From Acorus gramineus (Eukaryota > Streptophyta > Magnoliopsida > Acorales > Acoraceae), in NCBI GenBank assembly GCA_030737835.1, contig CM060855.1, positions 5,822,478 to 5,886,477 on the forward strand: a DNA stretch of 64,000 nucleotides, read 5' to 3'. Under the pieces are notes generated by a model, which saw only the letters and a list, made by a program, of their open reading frames with translations, made no database searches and had not been told where the DNA came from. Below are positions 11,336 through 23,100 of this stretch, piece by piece. Position 1 is the first letter of the stretch, and each line of letters begins with the position of its first letter. The translations under genes and the position numbers were made by a program.

Positions 11336-12199
11336 ACTACATTGATGTTTTATTTGAGATTGTTATGTTTCACCGTGTGATTGAAGTCAAAGGACATATT
11401 GATGTTACATGTGGTTCTTATAACTAGCTATGCGTGCAATTTCATGTCAAGTATGAAGTATATATTTTGATACATGAAAACACGTACTTTTTATATATAA
11501 AAAAATTAGTGTACTATTGGGGTTACGATCTCTACATGTTGTATTAACATCGGACGGTTATAATGAAGTCATTTAGTGTGGGAATTTAGTTGACTATATT
11601 AGTTAAGATGTTACCTTAGTTAATATTTAATGTGGGTCCATAAAATATGTAAGAAGGATTTGTTTGTGAGGATATTATTTAAGAAAGAAGTTAGAGATTT
11701 GTTTCTATAAATACAATGAAATTTCATGGTTAGATTGATAAATAATGTAAAGATTCAAAAAGAGAAGTTGAGAAGAGCAAGGGAAACTTCATTTGAGTTT
11801 TATGAGTCTCTCATGAGTTTATATCTCATCTTTTTATATTATGGATGTTTTTGGATTTTCTCCTGTGGATATATAAAAGCTTAGGCCGTGTGTGTTCTTC
11901 TGTTATTTTATTCTTGTTTGATGTTGGATTTGGTGCAAACTTCCATGTTGTTACACATCATGCATATAATTCATTGGAATATAGTAATAGAAAACATAAT
12001 GATACTAAGAGAATGAAAAAACTGCATTACCAGAAATTAAAACTAAACAAGATAAGGAGTTTATCACTTCTCTCATTAAATACTACTTATAAACAAGCTA
12101 AGAACTCCATCACTTCTCTTATTAAAAACCAGTGAATAATTGTCATAACTACTAAATAAAAATCTAAACCTCTATACATGTGGCCCTCAATTCTCTCCA

Positions 12200-14520
12200 T
12201 CAATCGATCAAGATGACATCCTTTTGAGATTGGGAGTCATTGTTGGATTTGAAGATCTTTATAAAATACTTCTGAGCGTGGCTTGCGATTTGGGATGGAG
12301 TCCTTGACTTTACACAATTTTTACTAATGCTCCTCCAATCTCCCCTTCCATACTTCTTTAGCCCTTCAAGAAAACCCCTGTTGTACAACAATCATCAAAA
12401 TATTTAAAATAAAAAAATGAATGCATTATCCTATGGAGCTTGTATAATCAAACTGGGTGGAAAAAAAATGAATACATGGTACACTATAAATTAAAATATA
12501 ATTGGATGTTTATGGTTTACTGGATTGCTCATCAAATACAAGTAATCAGTATATTGGTATATCCACTTCAATCGTTTATTTAAAAAAAAATAAAATCCTT
12601 ATATATATATCACAATGTTTTCATGCAACTTGTATTTTTTTTATAAAATAAAAATATATATATAAATTTTATATCTTATATTATTGATAACAACATTAAG
12701 TACTTAAATCAAATTATATAAAAGAAAAAAAAAAGGATACTTACTCATGCTCTTTTAGCGTCCAACGTTGAGGGTTTCTTTGTACCCTCCGACCATTCGT
12801 TCTTGTCATAAAAGGCATATCCATCCGTTGCAACAATGGTTCTTCCCCCATCTCTTCCTCTCCAGCATTTTCAACACCCACAACTTCATTGTTGTTGGTG
12901 TTGTTGTTGGAGATAACAAGTTGTTCCTCCTCCATCTCTTTCTCTTCACCATTTTCGACACCCACAACTTCATCGTTGTTGGTGTTGTTGTTGGAGATAA
13001 CAAGTTGTTCCTCCTCCATCTCTTTCTCTTCACCATTTTTGACACCCACAACTTGACCGTTATTAGTGTCCTTGTTGGGGAAGAAGGTTTGAATGTAGTC
13101 TTTCATACATCGATCAAATTCATCTAAAACATCTTGACCATTTTCTAGTTCTCCAATAAAAAACGATGAAGATGATGAGACATGTTTGAGACCCACGTCT
13201 TGATTGATGTCCTCAGCATTCACGGCTTCTTCATTGTTTAAGAATTGTTTCCAATCCTCCATTCCACATAGCTCTGGCTCTTTATGAAATTCCCTGGTTG
13301 TATAGTAATCACTGTAAGATTTTAGATGTAGTATGAAAATAAATGTAAAAACTTTAACGTAAAGCGGCAATGATGATTATAATTAGCTTTTTAATTATAA
13401 AATTTGTAATAAATTATCCAAACTAAAATATGTATATGGACTAAGGTAATAATAAGCAGTCCAATAAACCAATCAGAGTTATTTTTTTAACATTAGAGCA
13501 TGCAACTATGTATGACATAATTAACTAAATTTGTCTAAGGCATTTCATTATTAGAATAAAACGTAATACTCTGTTACAAACATGCATGAGCTTCTTAGAA
13601 CTTGTATTTTTGGAGAGGAATAAAACAAACACATTATACATGGTACACTATAAACTAAATAATTTGATATTTATGTTTTACTGGAATGCTCCAACAAATA
13701 CAAGGAAACAGTATATCCACTTCAATAGTTTATTTTAAAAATTCCATATTTAGGCTAACATTTTAGATTGGTTATTATATTGTTCCTTGTATATGCTTAT
13801 ATACGTTAAATTCATTATACACACACACACTCTTATGTACAGTGTACTTATTATAATTTAAATAAACCTCTATTATATAAGTATACGTATTCCTTATATA
13901 TAACACCATCATTCATTGTCCATTACCATATTTACAGTCTAATTATCTAAATATACCTTATTAGATAATAGGTGTATCTTTTAACCGATTTTTTTATCTT
14001 AAAAATAAATTTGAATAAATATATAAAAATAAAATCGTTCAATGAATGCTTTCATTCAATTTGTAATTTTTTTTTTTTTTTGTAAAATAAAAGTATAGAT
14101 AAATTTTATGGTTTACATGATTGATAACGATATTAAAACTTATATTAAACCCAATAAAAGAAAAGAAAAGGAAGAAAAGATTTCTTACGCATGCTCCTCT
14201 GGTGTCCAACATTGAGGCTTCATCTCTTCCTCTACAGAATTTTCAACACCCATAACTTTCTCGTTGTTGGTGTCATTGTCTTCTCGAGTATTTTCAACAC
14301 TCATAACTTCTTCATTGTTGGTGTCATTATCGGGGACGACGATTTGAGTGTTGTACCATTTATCAAAATCATCTACAACTTGTTCACCAATATTGCGCAG
14401 TGCTTCACCAATAGAGAACCACGAAGACGACGGGACATGCATGACACCCACATTTTGATCGGCGTCCTCCGTATTCACGATTTCTCCATCAAAGAATTGT
14501 TTCAAATCAGAATCATCCAT
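12200..14520 (-). CDS. SHAQKYF-type single-repeat MYB transcription factor, copy 2
   Basis: Exons inferred: 14520-14189, 13293-12745, 12377-12200, all GT-AG with matching phase; 352 aa. Same architecture as copy 1: acidic exon 1 ending WTPEEHA; hybrid exon 2 opening with the half repeat [14 protein letters not shown], then an acidic region with two 28-aa repeats ([18 protein letters not shown]), ending [16 protein letters not shown]; exon 3 with the MYB core [20 protein letters not shown] and SHAQKYFIK. The C-terminal tail is six residues longer than in copies 1 and 3 (includes FKSNNDSQ). No disabling mutation was seen, so it may be functional. Frame conservation between copies 2 and 3 suggests recent duplication, constraint, or both. 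Confidence 0.75.
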
Positions 14521-15503
14521 CTGGTCTTAGATTTTTTTCTTTCAAAGTATATTATTTTCAATGTAGTTTGATCAACCATTATTTATAATGTTTTCATATG
14601 TTCATATTTGTAAACACAATTTGTTGATTTATTGTTTGCTATATTTTTTTTAATTAACTTTGGTTGCCATATTTTGTAATTTTTTTATTGGAAGTTTTTA
14701 TTACCATTTCTTGTCTTCCAAGATAGGCATGTCTACTTAATTCCTATTATGGGCTAAATGATCTATTTTCTTATATTAGAGTCCATCGAATGAACGGTTA
14801 GATCCACACCACATCATTGTGGCATGATTATAATAAAAAAATTAAAACAAATTATGCCATTTTTGAAATGCAATTTCTTCTCCTTTAATTCAAACTAAAC
14901 CGATTTTAATTGCACATTTCCATTTTTTTTAAATTTAAGATTTCATATCATAATAATTCAAAATTGAAGATATCTATTAAATTTATCTTAATTGGATTAT
15001 ATAAAAATTGGTCAGTTTATTTTTAGTGTAATATATATGCCTGTATACATTTATTACATGACATACCAATATTATGAATGACATTTTTTTATGTTTTAAT
15101 ATTGTAAATATTTTATTTGTTCATATCAAATAATAGTTATCTACCAAGATTTATGTCAATTGGTTTCTATAAACATATCACATATGTAATGTTATTTTTA
15201 GTAAAATACACATATATTATATAACATACAAATTTTATCATGAATGAATTTTTTTTTTTTTGTATGATTTAAAATTCTGTAAATATAATAATTTTGTACA
15301 TTTGCATCAAGATACAATAGTAGTATGTACATAACGTAATGTATTCTTGTTTATTATTCGTCTCATGAGTTATGACCATGTTATTTACCTTTATTTATTG
15401 AAATGTAAAAGATTTGGAGATTGAGTGAATTAGTCGGCCGATTGTGTGAATTATTATTCATCTCATGAGTGATGACCAAGTTATTTTTGTATTCATATCT
15501 TTC

Positions 15504-15536
<33 letters not shown>

Positions 15537-15540
15537 ACTA

Positions 15541-16100
15541 CAATTAGGCATCGGCAACGAGCTGGGCTGATCCAGGCCGTGAAAAACAGGCTCAAGCATG
15601 CACAGCTTGTGGGCCATCCGTGGGCTTGGGCTTGAGCTTGAACAGGCCCTACTGGGCCGGGCTTGGGTTTCAAGCCTGCAGGCGGGTCTGTCATAAAAGA
15701 AAATTGAAAACTAAATAAAGGGGCGGGCACTCTTTCTCTACACTTAATGGGGGGCATGACCTGGCCCTGGCCGGGGCATGAACAGACCCTCTCTCTACAC
15801 ACAATCCACACCGTTTAAAATAATAATAATAATAATATTTTTCTATTGAAATATGAAATAAAATATATACTAATATATACTAGAATATTTTTTTCGCATA
15901 AGTGTATCAACGCTCTTTTGAAAAACCAAATGGAGGCATCTGCCCCCAGTTTTGCCATACCCACGGGCTGGGCCCGTTCGAGCTGATCGTGGGTCGAGTC
16001 CGGGCCTCAGAGTGAAGCTCAGGCTGACCCTATGTCTTAACGGCCAGTGCCAGGTTTTGGCCTTACGGGCCGACTTGAGCGAGTCGGGCTTCGAGCCAAA
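15541..16100. mobile_element. GC-rich hAT-like insertion in MYB unit 3 (fuller copy)
   Basis: Starts near taggcatcggcaacgagctg and ends near gggcttcgagccaaatgatg. It has GC-rich subterminal words (ggcccaagc, gggccgggcttggg) and an AT-rich middle (15,820-15,900). It lies at the same site as the shorter block in unit 2; unit 1 is empty there. No transposase frame, so non-autonomous. Confidence 0.55.
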
Positions 16101-16953
16101 TGATGAAACTTAAACTTAATTGATGTTTTATTTGAGATTGTAATGTTTCACTGTGTCATTGAAGGCAAAGGACATATTGATGTTACATGCGGTTCTTGCA
16201 ATTTCATGTCACCTATGAAGTATATATTTTGATATATGGAAACATGTACTTTTTATATATAAAAAAATTAGTGTACTATTGGGGTTACGATCTCTACATG
16301 TTGTATTAACATCGGACGGTTATAATGAAGTCATTTAGTGTGGGAATCTAGTTGACTATATTAGTTAAGATGTTACCTTAGTTAATATTTAATGTGGGTC
16401 CATAAAATATGTAAGAAGGATTTGTTTGTGAGGATATTATTTAAGAAAGAAGTTAGAGATTTGTTTCTATAAATACAATGAAATTTCATGGTTAGATCGA
16501 TAAATAATGTAAAGATTCAAAAAGAGATGTTGAGAAGAGCAAGGGAAACTTCATTTGAGTTTTATGAGTCTCTCATGAGTTTATATCTCATCTTTTTATA
16601 TTATGGATGTTTTTGGATTTTCTCCTCTGGATAAAAGTTTAGGCCATGTGTGTTCTTCTGTTATTTTATTCTTGTTTGATGTTGGATTTGGTGCAAACTT
16701 CCATGTTGTTACACATCATGCATATAATTCATTGGAATATAGTAATAGAAAACATAATGATACTAAGAGAATGAAAAAACTACATTACCACAAATTAAAA
16801 CTAAACAAGATAAAGAGTTTATCACTTCTCTCATTAAAACTACTTATAAACAAGCTAAGAACTCCATCACTTCTCTTATTAAAAAGTGAATAATTGTCAT
16901 AACTACTAAATAAAAATCTAAACCTCTATACATGTGGCCCTCAATTCTCTCCA

Positions 16954-19227
16954 TCAATCGATCAAGATGACATCCTTTTGAGATTGGGAGATCTTTATAA
17001 AATACTTCTGAGCGTGACTTGCGATTTGGGATGGAGTCCTTGACTTTACACAATTTTTACTAATGCTCCTCCAATCTCCCCTTCCATACTTCTCTATCCC
17101 TTCAAGAAAACTCCTGTTGTACAACAATCATCAAAATATTTAAAATAAAAAAATGAATGCATTATCCTATGGAGCTTGTATAATCAAATTGGGTGGAAAA
17201 AAAATGAATACATGGTACACTATAAATTAAAATATAATTGGATGTTTATGGTTTACTGGATTGCTCATCAAATACAAGTAATCAGTATATATATATATCC
17301 ACTTCAATCGTTTATTTAAAAAAAATAAAATCCCTATATATATAACACAATGTTTTCATGCAACTTGTATTTTTTTTATAAAATAGAAATATATATAAAT
17401 TTTATATCTTATATGATTGATAACAACATTAATTACTTAAATCAAATTATATAAAAGAAAAAAAAGATACTTACTCATGCTCTTTTAGCGTCCAACGTTG
17501 AGGCTTTCTTTGCACCCTCCGACCATTCGCTCTTGTCACAAAAGACATATCCACCCGTTGCAACCATGGTTCCTCCCCCATCTCTTCCTCTTCAACATTT
17601 TCAACACCCATAACTTCATCGTTGTTGGTGTTGTTGTTGGAGATAACAAGTTGTTCCTTCTCCATCTCTTTCTCTTCACCATTTTCGACACCCACAACTT
17701 CATCGTTGTTGGTGTTGTTGTTGGAGATAACAAGTTGTTCCTCCTCCATCTCTTTCTCTTCACCATTTTTGACACCAACAACTTGATCGTTATTAGTGTC
17801 CTTGTTGGGGAAGAAGGTTTGAATGTAGTCTTTCATATATCGATCAAATTCATCTAAAACATCTTGACCATTTTCTAGTTCCCCAATAAAAAACGATGAA
17901 GATGATGAGACATGTTTGAGACCCACGTCTTGATTGATGTCCTCAGCATTCACGGCTTCTTCATTGTTTAAGAATTGTTTCCAATCCTCCATTCCACATA
18001 GCTCTGACTCTTTATGAAATTCCCTGGTTGTATAGTAATCACTGTAAGATTTTAGACGTAGTATGAAAATAAATGTAAAAACTTTAACGTAAAGCAGCAA
18101 TAATGATTATAATTAGCTTTTTAATTATAAAATTTGTAATAAATTATCCAAACTAAAATATGTATATGGACTAAGGTAATAATAAGCAGTCGGATAAACA
18201 TTAGAGCATGTAACTATGTATGACATAATTAACTAAATTTGTCTGAGGCATTTCATTATTAGAATAAAACGCAATACTTTGTTACAAACATGCATGAGCT
18301 TCTTAGAACTTGTATTTTTTGAGAGGAATAAAACAAACACATTATACATGGTACACTATAAACCAAATAATTTGATATTTATGTTTTACTGGAATGCTCC
18401 AACAAATAGAAGGAAACAGTATATCCACTTCAATAGTTTATTTTAAAAAATCCATATTTAGGCTAACATTTTAGATTGGTTATTATATTGTTCCTTGTAT
18501 ATGCTTATATACGTTAAATTCATTATACACACACACACTCTTATGTACAGTGTACTTATTATAATTTAAATAAACCTCTATTATATAAGTATACGTATTC
18601 CTTATATATAACACCATCATTCACTGTCCATTACCATATTTACAGTCTAATTATCTAAATATACCTTATTAGATAATAGGTGTATCTTTTAACCGATTTT
18701 TTTATCTTAAAAATAAATTTGAATAAATATATAAAAATAAAATCGTTCAATGAATGCTTTCATTCAATTTGTAATTTTTTTTTTTTTGTAAAATAAAAGT
18801 ATAGATAAATTTTATGGTTTACATGATTGATAACGATATTAATACTTATATTAAACCCAATAAAAAAAAAAAAAAAGGAAGAAAAGATTTCTTACGCATG
18901 CTCTTCTGGTGTCCAATATTGAGGCTTCATCTCTTCCTCTACAGAATTTTCAACACCCATAACTTTCTCGTTGTTGGTGTCATTGTCTTCTCGAGTATTT
19001 TCAACACTCATAACTTTTTCATCGTTGGTGTCATTATCGGGGACGACGATTTGAGTGTTGTACCATTTATCAAAATCATCTACAACTTGTTCACCAATAT
19101 TGCGCAGTGCTTCACCAATAGAGAACCACGAAGACGACGGGGCATACATGACACCCACATTTTGATCGGTGTCCTCCGTATTCACGACTTCTCCATCAAA
19201 GAATTGTTTCAAATCAGAATCATCCAT
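16954..19227 (-). CDS. SHAQKYF-type single-repeat MYB transcription factor, copy 3
   Basis: Exons inferred: 19227-18896, 18023-17475, 17113-16954; GT-AG, phases consistent; 346 aa. Nearly the same protein as copy 2. Differences include [11 protein letters not shown]-region changes in exon 2, [14 protein letters not shown] in place of [14 protein letters not shown] in exon 3, and loss of 18 bp just after [10 protein letters not shown], giving the tail [11 protein letters not shown]. Exon 3 is short and easily missed by open-frame searches, but the acceptor (acaacag) and frame are intact. All three MYB-core landmarks (WTLKEHE, GDWRSIS, SHAQKYF) are present. Predicted nuclear regulator; targets unknown. 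Confidence 0.75.
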
Positions 19228-20159
19228 CTGGTCTTAGATTTTTTTTCTTTCAAAGTATATTATTTTCAATGTAGTTTGATCAACCATTATTTATAATGTT
19301 TTCATGTGTTCATATTTGTAAACACAATTTGTTGATTTATTATTTGCTATATTTTTTTTAATTAACTTTGGTTGCCATATTTTATAATTTTTTTATTGGA
19401 AGTTTTTGTTACCATTTCTTGTCTTCCCAGATAGACATGTCTACTTAATTCCTATTATGGGCGAAATGATCTATTTTCTTATATTAGAGTCCATCGAATG
19501 AACGGTTAGATCCACACCACATCATATTGGCATGATTATAATAAAAAAATTAAAACAAATTATGCCATTTTTGAGAGGCAATTTCTTCTCCTTTAATTCA
19601 AACTAAACCGGTTTTAATTGCACATTTCTATTTTTTTAAAATTTAAGATCTCAGATCATAAAATATATATAGTCTAAGATTTGATATAAATAAATCATAT
19701 TTATAGATCCAAATTTTAATAATTCAAAATTAAAGATATCTATTAAATTTATCTTAATTGGATTATATAAAAATTGGTCAGTTTATTTTTAGTGTAATAT
19801 ATATGCCTGTATACATTTATTACATGACATACCAATATTATGAATGACTTTTTTTTATGTTTTAATATTGTAAATATTTTATTTGTTCATATCAAATAAT
19901 AGTTATCTACCAAGATTTATGTCAATTGGTTTCTATAAACATATCACATATGTAATGTTATTTTTAGTAAAATACACATATATTATATAACATACAAATT
20001 TTATCATGAATGAATTTTTTTTTTTGTATGATTTAAAATTCTGTAAATATAATAATTTTGTACATTTGCATCAAGATACAATAGTAGTATGTACATAAAG
20101 TTAGCATTTATATTTAAATTATAAAAAATAAGCAAAGCTGTTCATTTTCGTCACCCTCT

Positions 20160-23100
20160 CTCAAATTAGGGTTTTTTTAGGGTTTCGAAATGGAGGCACC
20201 CGCCATTTATCGGATCCCATGACCGCCACCTTGGATCCCCATTGCCGCCACCATCGTTCGACAAACGCAGCCGCCTCGCCATCCCAAGCCGGAGACGCAG
20301 TTAGGGTTTCGTGGAGATGGAGGACTCCCGCAGATCAGCCGCGGCGGCGGCGGCGACCCCCGTGGGCCGAAGAAGTCTCGCTTCCTCTCCGATACGGCGG
20401 CGCCACCTCCGCCGTCGAATGGAAGCGTGTTCCCCGTCTTCTCGTCGTCGGCCGGTAACCGGAACCCCCCTTTCCGGCAGAGGGAGGTTCAGCAACAGAA
20501 AGAGCTGTTGGAGCAGTATAAGACGGCGTTGGCGGAGCTGACGTTCAATTCGAAGCCCATCATTACTAACCTCACGATCATCGCCGGAGAGAACACACAG
20601 GATGCTAAGGGGATTGCCTATACCATCTGCTCTAACATTCTCGAGGTGAATTTCCACGAAAAGATGCTAACTTTGTGTTTCTTTTAAAAAGAAAATTGAG
20701 GAATTGTAAGATTTAGAGTGGAGAAGAAGAAATGACAAATGGGTTCTGTTTTGTACAATGATTTGTATTGAATGAAATGGGTATAGACACTGGGTTGTAT
20801 TAGATTTTTTATGTCAATATGTCATACTGTATCAGTGTGAGAAATAAATAAATAAAAGCTTCAGTTTTCATTGATTCAACTGAAGAAAATCCCATTGAAT
20901 GGTTTCTTAGGACGAAGACAATGGAAATCACTCTACACTTGATTACATATCTGGGAGTTTGAGTTACTTATTTCTTAATAGGAATTTCATCACCATTTCC
21001 AGCAATTTGTGCGTGTTAGTGGATATACGACAATTTGAAGCTTTTATTTGTCGAAGCTGAGGTTTTGTAGGTTTGTCTCTTTGTCTCTTTAAGGCATTTC
21101 TGTTAAAATGAATGGGAATAGAGATGTCTGGCTAATTCTTTTTTTCAGGTGAAAAGGTTGGATGTCAATGAATTCTAATGAGTTGGTAGACATCATAAAG
21201 TAGAAATACAGTGTCTTTCTAATAACAAGTAAATAAAAAAACGACAATAAAAAAGATACATTCAATCCCCATGCATGGAAAGATCCATCCTATTCAAGCT
21301 TATCGCACTACCTTATAATTTGCATGTTCTCTATGCCCTTCAGTTCTGAAGAATGCTCTCCCAAGATCTTTGTATATCCTAGAGAATGGTGTTCTTGATA
21401 GGCCAGAATATTGCTTTCCTGGAATTGAAATGTTTCTGTATGTATAAGAAGAAGGCTCAGGAAGAATTGTGTATGGGTTAATCCGCTCCTTTCACCATTC
21501 TTTTTTCCGATCTTCAAAAAAGATTGTGTTTCTTCAAAGTTTTGTCACAAGAAGATAGTCCGGAATACCCGAACTATTTTAAAACACCATGTGGGGGTGA
21601 GGTTTGTTGCCTTCAGGGGTGGGAGACTTGTAAATTGTAATCCAGGGGTAGTCATGTTTTGGTGTTGATTTGGCTTGGATACACCCTAAGTCGATCTTTC
21701 CTCTACAGAGGGTGTGCCGATCATTGTGTTTTTGTTTTTTCATATGTGTTTCCCATTGGGCTCTTTCTCTTATTAATGTAAGTGCTTCAGCTGATCAGCC
21801 TACCATTTTCTTTCAAAAAAAAAAAAGTGAAAGCTGAAGACCTGAAATACATTACATGACTTGGCTAGTTCACTGTTATAGTAAGATTATCTTTGAAGCA
21901 CAGATATTGGAGGGAACCATGTAAAAACAATATCATATTGTTTTTACAGCACAGATATGGGCCCTGCTGAACTGAATTATGGACTTGTCATACAGCATCT
22001 CATGTAAAATATCATATTCTATTGATTGAAGTAACTAAAAATGAATGCTGCTTACGTTATGTATTTTTTTCCCATCCTCTTTGTACAAAAGTGTGGGTGG
22101 CTGATGGTGGAGACCTAGCTGGACACTCAAACCATGGTTTCCTTGTTATTGGAAATTTTGGATGAACTATGATCTATCCAAAAAGAAAGTGATGGGAGAT
22201 TTATCAGAAAGGACAACAGCGGGAGACTGCCAATATCGCTGTACATGTTCCTCCGTTGCCAACCACCATTGTTAGATTCACCCTTTGTCATTATTGTCTG
22301 ATGTTTATGTAAGAGATTATGTAATCTCTGTTCTCTGCTCAGGATGATCATTAGACTTAGATTGGTTTCTGTCTGAAAATATGATGTCTTTTAATGAGAC
22401 TTTGAATGATGTGTTTTATCTGATCTTACAGTTAATGTGCAGGTCCCTAGTGAGCAAAAGCTGCCATCTCTCTATCTTCTAGATAGTATTGTTAAGAACA
22501 TTGGAAAAGATTACATCAAATATTTTGCTGCCAGACTACCTGAGGTTAGAACATCTGATCAACTTTTTACATTGTCGTTTATGATCACTTCATCCACATT
22601 GATCTTTCTGTCATATTTGTTTTTGAATGTAAGCTCGTGGTCTTACTACTTGCAGGTATTCAGCAAGGCATATAAACAGGTTGATCCTTTGATACATCCG
22701 GGTATGAGGCATCTTTTCGGAACTTGGAAGGGGGTTTTTCCCGCAGCTCCTCTTCAGGTCATTGAGAGAGAACTAGGTTTTGCAGACATCTCAAATGGTT
22801 CATCATCTGGAACCACAGCATCCAGGCCTCAAACACAACTGCCAGCACACAGCATACATGTAAATCCCAAATATTTTGAAGCTAGGCAGCGCCTTCAACA
22901 GTCAAATAGGGTATGTCATATTATTTTCTATTATATGCAATGGGGATGGTGCTGTATCTAGTTAAAGTTAACTCCAACTTTCCTATGGAAAAATGCTTTT
23001 TTTTTATATATTAATTTTAGAATAAATAGAAATAAATTTGTGATCTAGACATCCAATGGGATTTTATACACCAATAATCAAATTTTCCCATATACTTTTG

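Larger units (their letters stand above)
10875..15337. repeat. MYB tandem unit, copy 2
   Basis: Begins at taatgtattcttgtttatta and ends at acaatagtagtatgtacata; the same start and end words delimit copy 3 at 15,338-20,097, and the junction is direct. Near-identity with copy 3 extends over exons, introns and flanks. Differences include a missing block of about 273 bp (present in copy 3 at 15,631-15,903) and a missing block of about 80 bp corresponding to copy 3 near 19,641-19,720. Confidence 0.95.
15338..20097. repeat. MYB tandem unit, copy 3
   Basis: Directly follows copy 2 and matches it through the whole gene and both flanks. The upstream end stops at acataaagttagcattta just before the PCFS4-like gene. 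It contains the fuller version of the GC-rich insertion and a longer (AT)n run at about 15,505-15,535. Confidence 0.95.

Noticed and set aside
15381-15811. Minus-strand frames at the edge of MYB unit 3
   Set aside because: They read through an (AT)n run and the hAT-like insertion; no conserved protein.
20219-20541. Alternative plus-strand starts and the Arg-rich frame from 20,317
   Set aside because: These frames end without reaching the CID. They are relevant only to the frame-break finding.
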